Of a stretch of 64,000 nucleotides of DNA, positions 8,899-15,404 are shown piece by piece. Source of the stretch: Bacteroidia bacterium. GTDB taxonomy: Bacteria; Bacteroidota; Bacteroidia; Flavobacteriales; Flavobacteriaceae. The notes beneath the pieces are model-generated. The model had not been told where the DNA came from and made no database searches. It worked only from the letters and a program-made list of their open reading frames with translations. The stretch spans positions 105,567-169,566 of the forward strand of contig JAUICK010000006.1 in assembly GCA_030427865.1 (NCBI GenBank), given 5' to 3'. A program made the position numbers and the translations under genes. The stretch's first letter is position 1. Each line of letters starts with the position of its first letter.

Positions 8899-9359
8899 AA
8901 TTAAAATATAAATGTTTTTATAAATTTATTATCTTTATGCTTTGTGAGGTAACTCACATTCTTTTTCATAGCAATTTTTACCCATGTCTTTTCTGATGTG
9001 GGTTTTTCTTTTAAATGAAATTTAAAACTATTAACGTACCTAGTGCGTGGGCAGAAGTGGCAGGTAAAAGCGTGGGGAAAGCGGCTATTTTACATAATTA
9101 GGTTATAGACCCTGTAGTTTACGAAAGAGGGCTATAACATCTGGTTATGTAAATATAGCTTTGGAAAAGTTTAGGGTTTTATGAAAACAATTAAAACGAC
9201 TAGCTTTTTGTAGTTGTGTTTGAGTTTACGAAAATACAAGCTACAATATGCTAGAACCTATGAGATAAAAAAACGCTAAACTTAGGTGTTGGAAAGCGGA
9301 ACAACACAAAAAATAGAGGGTTTTGAGGTACGAGAATACTAGGTTTTGGGTTGTGGGGA
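8899..9359. other. 460-bp non-coding segment with strong secondary structure
   Basis: No credible gene is present; the longest notable frame is 28 codons at 9015-9101 on the + strand, running into the hairpin. The dominant feature is a 25-bp-pair stem-loop at 9084-9159: GCTAT/ATAGC, TTTACATAA/TTATGTAAA, GTTATAG/CTATAAC and CCCT/AGGG nested in order around a 14-base loop. Smaller hairpins lie at 8944-8957 (GTGAG/CTCAC) and near 8980-9008. Position and structure suggest an origin of transfer, a replication origin or a structured RNA of the element. Confidence 0.6.
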
Positions 9360-9980
9360 CTATAAAGGGTAAGAATCATCCATAACTCTCGGAATAAAAT
9401 AACCCTTTATACAATTGGGGTTACGTAGAGCAATCTGTATATGGTTTTTCTCTTTGAAACCTGCATTAGGATATAATTCTTCACCTTCAAAAAATACGCC
9501 TCTCACAGAATCAAAAGGTCTTTTATTTTTATCTTTATTAAATTGATGTATAGATTCAATTACAGCACAATCTAAATATCTTTTTAATAAATCACCATTT
9601 TCTTTTAATGGAATATTTTTAGGGATTTTAATGTTAAAAACTTCATTAGACTTTTTTAAAGTTTCATAACCTACACTTAGCAAAGCTAAATTTTCAGAAT
9701 CTAATAAATCAAGACAAAAACCTAAATCGATTACTGCGCCTAACACAGCTGGCTCTTTTATCTTTTGTTTTTTATTATGTGGAGGATTTTTACTTAAAAA
9801 AGTTGCAAATTCTAATGCTCTTTGATAATTATTTTCCCAAAAATATATCCCACTACCAAGCCAATCATAAGAGTTATCGCTTTGCTCAAGAATTTCACCT
9901 TCAACCGAAACAATCTTATCCCTTAATTCTTTATCACAACCGTGAAAACCTAAAACTAGACCGCTTCTCTTGGAGTACAT
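9360..9980 (-). CDS. ADP-ribosyltransferase-like protein, putative toxin
   Basis: 206-aa cytoplasmic protein. The N-terminal GLVLGFHGCDKE (histidine 13), the WLGSGIYFWENNYQRALEFA stretch at about residues 40-59 and the C-terminal HIQIALRNPNCIKGYFIPR follow the order seen in PARP-like ADP-ribosyltransferase folds (H-Y core, then a helix with RALEFA). A 56-codon gene starts upstream and ends 14 bp before this one, the arrangement of a small antitoxin-toxin pair. It lies beside the restriction genes in the mobile element. The fold call is by motif pattern only; the substrate is unknown. Confidence 0.6.
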   Translation of the reverse strand: MYSKRSGLVLGFHGCDKELRDKIVSVEGEILEQSDNSYDWLGSGIYFWENNYQRALEFATFLSKNPPHNKKQKIKEPAVLGAVIDLGFCLDLLDSENLALLSVGYETLKKSNEVFNIKIPKNIPLKENGDLLKRYLDCAVIESIHQFNKDKNKRPFDSVRGVFFEGEELYPNAGFKEKNHIQIALRNPNCIKGYFIPRVMDDSYPL

Positions 9981-9994
9981 AAAGACTTTAAAAA

Positions 9995-10165
9995 TTACTT
10001 TTTATAGCCTAGTTTAATTGGAGTGTGGTAATAAACTTTGCGTAAATTACCGTTAGGAGTATTTATACCAGCTTTAATATAAAATTCTGTAGCAGTTTCT
10101 TTTGAAGAATTAATCTCTGTTGTATATTCTTTGAATTCCTCTAGGTATTTAGCAGTATTACTCAT
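9995..10165 (-). CDS. small protein (56 aa), probable partner of the ADP-ribosyltransferase-like gene
   Basis: The frame starts at the ATG at 10165 (MSNTAKYLEEFKEYTTEIN) and ends at 9995. Its C-terminal part TEFYIKAGINTPNGNLRKVY has the look of short helix-plus-tail antitoxin-like proteins found before toxins of this kind. Codon use is normal for the window and it ends 14 bp before the downstream gene, so co-transcription is very likely. The upstream 230 bp are extremely AT-rich and probably hold its promoter. Function is inferred from context. Confidence 0.6.
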   Translation of the reverse strand: MSNTAKYLEEFKEYTTEINSSKETATEFYIKAGINTPNGNLRKVYYHTPIKLGYKK

Positions 10166-10394
10166 TTAGTTTTATTTATTATAATGAAATTATTTAATAA
10201 AATTAAATATCTATTCTATTACATAAAGATATAAAACGTTTATAAAGTAAACAAATATATGTTATATAATATTATATATGCTTATAATATACAAACTTTA
10301 TACCATTTATTATATTGTAAACGTTATACTTAACTGTATTATTACTTTAATTAATAAGACGTTTATTAGTTTGAGTAGTTACAAAATAATGAGT
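10166..10394. other. very AT-rich intergenic region
   Basis: Nearly all A/T with many TATAAT-like strings (for example around 10262-10300). Open frames here on the + strand are of biased AT composition and are not credible genes. It probably contains the promoter of the 9995-10165 gene and the end of the restriction operon; no clear terminator was found. Confidence 0.5.
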
Positions 10395-10886
10395 TTATCT
10401 ATTATTTTCTTTAAAATATTCAACACCTTTAAAAGCAGCTATTTTGGCTTCATCAATTGTATTAAATAGTTTATTACCCCAAACATTGTTTACACAACAT
10501 TTATATTTTTTTGAATTAGTATCTGTAATTATAGTTATAAAATTGTCTTTAAATTTTAAGTATATATTGCCTTTAGCACTAATTTTCCAATTCTTTTTTA
10601 ACCAATTATTAAGTCTTTGAGCTTTATTGCGAAGTAGTTTTTCTTGTTTTTTGGGATTTACATAATCATTTGTCATTTTCTCTGCACAAATGCAACCTAC
10701 ATTTAAGGTTTCTGGATAATTTGGATGTTCTACAATGTGTACATATCTTATCTTTTCATTATTACACATCATGCATTTTTGATAATCTGTTTCTGAAATG
10801 GATTCACCATTTTCTCGAATATCAATAACATTAACTAAAAACCAACCTTTGTGTGGTATATCCTTTTTATCCCATTGAAATGACAT
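10395..10886 (-). CDS. conserved protein with a putative zinc-binding cluster, restriction-operon tail
   Basis: 163-aa protein with CMMCNNEKIRYVHIVEHPNY followed by VGCICAEKMTNDY, giving a CxxC...CxC set that probably binds zinc. A basic helical stretch KKQEKLLRNKAQRLNNWLKK follows, then a beta-rich C-terminus. No catalytic motif is recognised. It lies 18 bp after the GIY-YIG-like gene and thus probably belongs to the hsd operon transcript. The pattern recurs in accessory regions of many bacteria, by recollection; its role is unknown. Confidence 0.65.
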   Translation of the reverse strand: MSFQWDKKDIPHKGWFLVNVIDIRENGESISETDYQKCMMCNNEKIRYVHIVEHPNYPETLNVGCICAEKMTNDYVNPKKQEKLLRNKAQRLNNWLKKNWKISAKGNIYLKFKDNFITIITDTNSKKYKCCVNNVWGNKLFNTIDEAKIAAFKGVEYFKENNR

Positions 10887-10904
10887 ATTGCTTTAATATT
10901 TAGA

Positions 10905-11507
10905 TTAATGCCTACCACAAAGAGGCTTTAATCTATCTGCTACCATTTTTTCTAGTAAGTTTAAATACATTGGGTTTTGTATATCTTTAAACTCAATTAC
11001 GTTTAAAGTAATTTCAAAATCTAAACCTTGTGCATAATGAACTAACTGCAAACCTTGAGTTCTATTAACTTTATAATAGCCCATATGTTGATTTATTCTA
11101 CCAACTATATTTGTTAGGTTCGCAGGTTTTTTCTTACCTCTTCTAATGCCTACATATAACACTTTACTACCTTTATTTGTGTTTTTATTTTTTGCAGGAA
11201 CTGTTCTATGACCTGTTGTTCCTTTTGGAGTTCTAAAAGCATTTATTAAATCATTTAACTCATTGGCTTTACTTTCTGTTTCTAACTCAAACCAATATAA
11301 ACAATGGTTGTGTTTGTGGTCTAATTCTTCAAATAAATATCTAAAATCCTCATCAACATTAGGGGAATATCTATCTTCTTGATAGTCTTTTAAGTTTTTG
11401 GTATTGAATTTTTTAGAATAAAAACCTTCGACTTCTTTAGCTATTATTTTATCTACTATAGCTTCTAATTTGCTATTTATTAAATTAATTTCAGATGCAA
11501 GTTTCAT
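10905..11507 (-). CDS. GIY-YIG-like nuclease domain protein in the hsd operon
   Basis: 200-aa protein. The N-terminal half is helical and charged; the C-terminal half shows CLYWFELE, then KVLYVGIRRG, IVGRINQHMGYYK and finally YLNLLEKMVADRLKPLCGRH. These fit the GIY...YIG...R...E order of the GIY-YIG nuclease fold in degenerate form (LYW in place of GIY, YVG in place of YIG, E of LLEKM as the metal ligand). Its start overlaps the hsdM stop by four bases, so it is translationally coupled to the methylase. It could be an accessory nuclease or an inactive partner; the fold assignment is moderate. Confidence 0.6.
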   Translation of the reverse strand: MKLASEINLINSKLEAIVDKIIAKEVEGFYSKKFNTKNLKDYQEDRYSPNVDEDFRYLFEELDHKHNHCLYWFELETESKANELNDLINAFRTPKGTTGHRTVPAKNKNTNKGSKVLYVGIRRGKKKPANLTNIVGRINQHMGYYKVNRTQGLQLVHYAQGLDFEITLNVIEFKDIQNPMYLNLLEKMVADRLKPLCGRH

Positions 11508-13126
11508 ATGGTATCTAACCCCAATTCTTTTAAATAACTATTATGCTCTTCTCTACTTGATTTTATGTTCTCTTCAATAGCTACAAGTTTTGTATTCACT
11601 TCTTTTAAGTTGATGATGGGTTCTGGTTTTGCTGTACTAACATATCTAGAAATATTTAGGTTGTAATCGTTTTTTTCTATTTCTACCATTGATACGCTAC
11701 GTGCATACCTTTCTATTTTATCTGGTCTGTTTTGATAAGTATCAACTATTCTCTTTATATCTTTTTTTCGTAAAACGTTCTGACGTTTTTCTTTTGCAAA
11801 ATTCTCTTCATCACTTGCATTAATAAATAACACATCATCTTCTTTTTTACACTTCTTTAACACCAATATACAAACTGGAATACCAGTTGAAAAGAATAAA
11901 TTTGATGGCAAACCAATTACAGTATCTATATTGCCATCCTTTAGTAATTTTTCTCTGATACGTTGTTCTGCACCACCTCTAAATAAAACTCCATGAGGTA
12001 AAATAATAGCCATTGTACCCTCATCACTTAAAAAGTGAAAACCGTGTAATAAAAAGGCAAAATCTGCTGCCGATTTCGGTGCTAAACCATAATTTTTAAA
12101 ACGAAAATCTTCACCCATTGCTTCTGAAGCATCCCAACGTAAACTAAAAGGTGGATTTGCAACAATAGCATCAAAAGTTACTTTTTTTGCAGGATTCATT
12201 TCGTTTAAAATATCCCATTCGTTTTTTAAGGTATCTCCGTGAAATATTTCGAATTCAGAATCTTTAACACCGTGCAACAACATATTCATACGTGCTAAGT
12301 TGTATGTTGTGATGTTTTTTTCTTGTCCGTAAATTCTACTGATATAGCCACCGCCTTTTTCTATCTTATCTTTTACATTTAAGAGTAAAGAACCTGAGCC
12401 ACAGGTAAAATCTAACACTCTATTGATTTTTTTCTTTTTCCCTGCTTTTGGATTTTGACTGTCTAGTGTTACAATTTCTGATAAGATGGTAGAAATTTGC
12501 TGTGGTGTATAAAACTCACCTGCTTTTTTACCTGAACCTGCTGCAAACTCACCAATTAAATACTCGTAAGCATCACCTAATGTGTCTGTGTCTGTTGAAA
12601 ACTCTGCAATACCATCTGATATTTTTTTGATGATAGTACATAGCTTTTTATTTCTATCTGAATAGGTTTTACCAAGTTTTTCTGAATCTAAATTGATTTC
12701 TGAAAATAGACCTTTAAAAGAACTCTCAAAAGATTCGTTTTCTATATACTTAAAACCCTTTTGAAGATTTACCAATAACTCGTTATCTTGAATACGTGCT
12801 AATTCTGAAATGCTACCCCATAAATACTCTGGTTTAATCACATAGTGTACCTTTCTACGCATTTGCTTTTCAAAAGGTTCTATATCATTTGGGTTTGCTT
12901 CATACCAAACTGACAGTGGAGTACGTTTATCATTTGTTTCTAAATTAGGATAATCTGAACCTAATTCTTTTTTTACAGAAGCCTCATAGTTATCTGATAA
13001 ATAACGTAAAAAGAGAAATGATAGCATATAATCACGAAAATCATCTGCGTTCATTGCACCTCTTAGATCATTGGCTATATCCCAAAGGGCTTTCCCTAAT
13101 TGTTCTTGTCTTTGTTTTGCAGTCAT
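11504..13126 (-). CDS. hsdM: type I restriction-modification system, DNA methyltransferase subunit
   Basis: N6-adenine DNA methyltransferase (540 aa) that works as M2S with HsdS and joins the restriction complex with HsdR. The N-terminal helical domain begins near MTAKQRQEQLGKALWDIAND; the SAM motif DFTCGSGSLLLN lies near residue 240 and the catalytic NPPF motif (VANPPFSLRW) near residue 320. GEFYTPQQIS is the usual HsdM signature before motif I. The gene follows the RloA/PrrC-like ATPase by 5 bp and overlaps the GIY-YIG-like gene. All key residues are present, so it should be active. Confidence 0.97.
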   Translation of the reverse strand: MTAKQRQEQLGKALWDIANDLRGAMNADDFRDYMLSFLFLRYLSDNYEASVKKELGSDYPNLETNDKRTPLSVWYEANPNDIEPFEKQMRRKVHYVIKPEYLWGSISELARIQDNELLVNLQKGFKYIENESFESSFKGLFSEINLDSEKLGKTYSDRNKKLCTIIKKISDGIAEFSTDTDTLGDAYEYLIGEFAAGSGKKAGEFYTPQQISTILSEIVTLDSQNPKAGKKKKINRVLDFTCGSGSLLLNVKDKIEKGGGYISRIYGQEKNITTYNLARMNMLLHGVKDSEFEIFHGDTLKNEWDILNEMNPAKKVTFDAIVANPPFSLRWDASEAMGEDFRFKNYGLAPKSAADFAFLLHGFHFLSDEGTMAIILPHGVLFRGGAEQRIREKLLKDGNIDTVIGLPSNLFFSTGIPVCILVLKKCKKEDDVLFINASDEENFAKEKRQNVLRKKDIKRIVDTYQNRPDKIERYARSVSMVEIEKNDYNLNISRYVSTAKPEPIINLKEVNTKLVAIEENIKSSREEHNSYLKELGLDTI

Positions 13127-13131
13127 TCCTT

Positions 13132-14193
13132 TTAATACTTAAATTTATATTTAACTTGAATTTTTTGAAAAATATCCTTTAAAAGATCTTCGTCAGCTTC
13201 AGCCATTTTATTGAATTGCATTTTGTATGCATTTTTATGTGATAAATGATTTATAATAACCATTGTATCTGCAATTTTTTCTTTTTCAATTCCTATTTGT
13301 TCTAGTGTAAAACTTATTCTACCTTGACCAAGAAAAGAAGATATATTTTCTAATAATTGTCTTAGAAGAACAAAATGATAGGCAAATAATTCTGATTTAA
13401 TTGCCTCGTCAATTATTTGCATTAAATGAAGATGAAATAAAAACACATCTTTTTTTGCATTTTTTAACTCAAGTGTTTCATTAGTATTTTTTAGAATTCC
13501 AACCTTTGTAATTTCTTTGAATTTACCACTTTTCTCACCTCTTGTTAATCTATCTGCAAGAATTGAGAATAAACCTATGTGATGTGTGGTTAATATTATG
13601 TTTTTTTCTAGATAATTATCTTCAATTAAATTAAATATAGATTCAGAAGTAACATAAATGTTATGTTCATCTAAACTAGAAACAGGGTCATCTATAAAAA
13701 TATGAGCATTTTGAATATCTGCAAAACCATCAACTTCAAATAAAGCCAAAAAGAAACACCATACAAAAATACGCTCTTCGCCTCTTGATATTTTAATTGG
13801 ACTTTCTGTTTCTTCATCTACAAAGAAAGTAATGGATTCAAAACCCCGTTCTAAATCCTCATAATTAAACTTGAACTTATATTTCGGTTTATATAAAGCT
13901 AGTTTTTCTTCAATAATAGGCACATCTAAAAAAGAATGAAATTTATTTAGATTACTACTGTTTATGGTGAGCTTAATGTCATTATTATCATTTGATTCAT
14001 CATTATCCCAAACAAACAAATCTTCACTAAAAGCATTATAATAAACACCAGAATGATTATCATCATTTTTTTCTTTAGATATATCTTTATACGCTACAGA
14101 AAGTCTTGTTTTCCCTGCACCATTAAATGCATATATTAAAATAATATTCTCATTTAAGCTATATATTTCTTCAGCAATTTCTTTATGATTCAT
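13132..14193 (-). CDS. AAA_13/RloA-PrrC-like ATPase, putative anticodon nuclease
   Basis: 353-aa ABC-type ATPase embedded between hsdS and hsdM. Walker A is YAFNGAGKTRLS (residues 21-32), the ABC signature ISRGEER is at 135-141, Walker B is IFIDDPVSSLDE at 165-176 and the H-loop LTTHH is at 201-205. The C-terminal part has RQLLE (R278-xxx-E282) and NHLSHK (H316, H319), which resembles the Arg-Glu-His nuclease triad of PrrC/RloC by spacing. PrrC and RloA are known from type I restriction loci, where PrrC cuts a tRNA anticodon when restriction is inhibited. It lacks the long coiled coil of RloC. Nuclease activity is inferred. Confidence 0.7.
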   Translation of the reverse strand: MNHKEIAEEIYSLNENIILIYAFNGAGKTRLSVAYKDISKEKNDDNHSGVYYNAFSEDLFVWDNDESNDNNDIKLTINSSNLNKFHSFLDVPIIEEKLALYKPKYKFKFNYEDLERGFESITFFVDEETESPIKISRGEERIFVWCFFLALFEVDGFADIQNAHIFIDDPVSSLDEHNIYVTSESIFNLIEDNYLEKNIILTTHHIGLFSILADRLTRGEKSGKFKEITKVGILKNTNETLELKNAKKDVFLFHLHLMQIIDEAIKSELFAYHFVLLRQLLENISSFLGQGRISFTLEQIGIEKEKIADTMVIINHLSHKNAYKMQFNKMAEADEDLLKDIFQKIQVKYKFKY

Positions 14194-14195
14194 TT

Positions 14196-15404
14196 TTAAA
14201 TAATGTTAGGAAACAATTGTTGTAATAAACCTTTTTTATGGTGTTGTAATTGTTCTATTCTTAGTGTTTGTTTTTCTATTAAAGTATCTACAGATGATAA
14301 ACACTTGGCTATTCTTTGTTGTTCTTTTGGGTCTTTAGGTTTTAAAATCTTCAGTTTCGAATAAACAGAAATCCAATGTCTCTTATGTGTACTTACTTCA
14401 AACTTCAAATTTTGAATAGCTTCAAACATAAATTTTATATCATTATCATCTTTAGCTAATAAAATTTTCATTGCTGAGGATTTAACCTTGAAAGAAAAAT
14501 CTACAAATTTTGATGCTGTTGTAAAGTCATCAAAAATAATAACTGGAAGGTTTTCATTAAATATTCCTTCTTTTTCATCTGTATAACCTAAAACAAATGT
14601 TTTACCTGCTGTTAATACAGGTGTTTCAAACTTATCATCATAATCAGTACTTTCAACTAAATAAGGTGTTGGCTGTAAGTAATCAAGACATTTTTCTAAA
14701 GTAGTTGGTATCCAGTCTCCATCATTTTGAAATTCTTTAAAACGAAATTGTGGTTTTGTCTCTCCTTGTTTTGGAAACAACTGTTGTAACAAACCTTTTT
14801 TATGGTCTTTTAAAAGGTCTAATTTTTCGGTTTCTGCTGTGATTAAATTGTCTAAGGATGATAAACAATTGGCTATTTTTTGTTGTTCTTTTTTGTTTGT
14901 TGGAATTGCTAATCTAAATTCTTTTAACCAAGTAGAGTTTAAATTCATTTTAGCACCACCAGCAACTTTCTGCTCCACTTGTTTCCAGAATAAATCTGAA
15001 TCCATCCAATATCTGACATACTTATTATCAGCTCTTCTGTTGACTCTAAAAAAACCAAGACTAACAAAAATACCAAACTCAACATCTTCTTTAACAATAA
15101 TTGGATTACCTAAATTAGAACCAACCCTAGTGAAAAGTATGTCACCGACTTTTGGTTTTGTACTATCAGGCATACTTAAAAACTTCTCTTCACTTATGTA
15201 ATTTATATCTTTAAAATCAATATACCCATTTGAGATATTCTTTGAAGATAAAAAAGGGATACCTGAATCAATATAATCTGGCTTATGAGTTAAACCTATT
15301 TTAATTTTTCCAAGCTCCGAAAACCCAACATCTTGATATTCTGAATCAAACTCAGGAAAACGTAATTTTGGAATTAACTTTTGTTCTTCTTTATTCATAA
15401 GCAT
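14196..15404 (-). CDS. hsdS: type I restriction-modification system, specificity subunit
   Basis: 402-aa target-recognition subunit with two tandem recognition domains, each followed by a conserved helix: QQKIANCLSSLDNLI and HKKGLLQQLFPKQ after the first, QQRIAKCLSSVDTLIE and HHKKGLLQQLFP after the second. This two-fold repeat is the HsdS hallmark and implies a bipartite target. The start overlaps the hsdR stop by 14 bp; a second ATG two codons in (15398) is equally possible. The recognition sequence cannot be read from the protein. Only one hsdS is present and no inverted partial copies were seen, so there is no sign of shuffling. Confidence 0.96.
   Translation of the reverse strand: MLMNKEEQKLIPKLRFPEFDSEYQDVGFSELGKIKIGLTHKPDYIDSGIPFLSSKNISNGYIDFKDINYISEEKFLSMPDSTKPKVGDILFTRVGSNLGNPIIVKEDVEFGIFVSLGFFRVNRRADNKYVRYWMDSDLFWKQVEQKVAGGAKMNLNSTWLKEFRLAIPTNKKEQQKIANCLSSLDNLITAETEKLDLLKDHKKGLLQQLFPKQGETKPQFRFKEFQNDGDWIPTTLEKCLDYLQPTPYLVESTDYDDKFETPVLTAGKTFVLGYTDEKEGIFNENLPVIIFDDFTTASKFVDFSFKVKSSAMKILLAKDDNDIKFMFEAIQNLKFEVSTHKRHWISVYSKLKILKPKDPKEQQRIAKCLSSVDTLIEKQTLRIEQLQHHKKGLLQQLFPNII

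Noticed and set aside
9015..9101. 28-codon frame leading into the stem-loop as a leader peptide
   Set aside because: It has a plausible start and composition but ends inside the hairpin and has no following gene on that strand; too weak to list as a gene.
8899..9359. CRISPR array
   Set aside because: The segment has palindromic structure but no regularly spaced direct repeats; none was seen elsewhere in the window either.
10278..10469. 63-codon + strand frame in the AT-rich gap
   Set aside because: Composition is AT-driven (I, Y, L, F rich) and it overlaps the end of the zinc-type protein gene on the other strand.
14196..15404. hsdS shuffling or phase variation
   Set aside because: Only one hsdS, no inverted partial copies and no recombinase beside it other than the element integrase; no long simple repeats in the frame.
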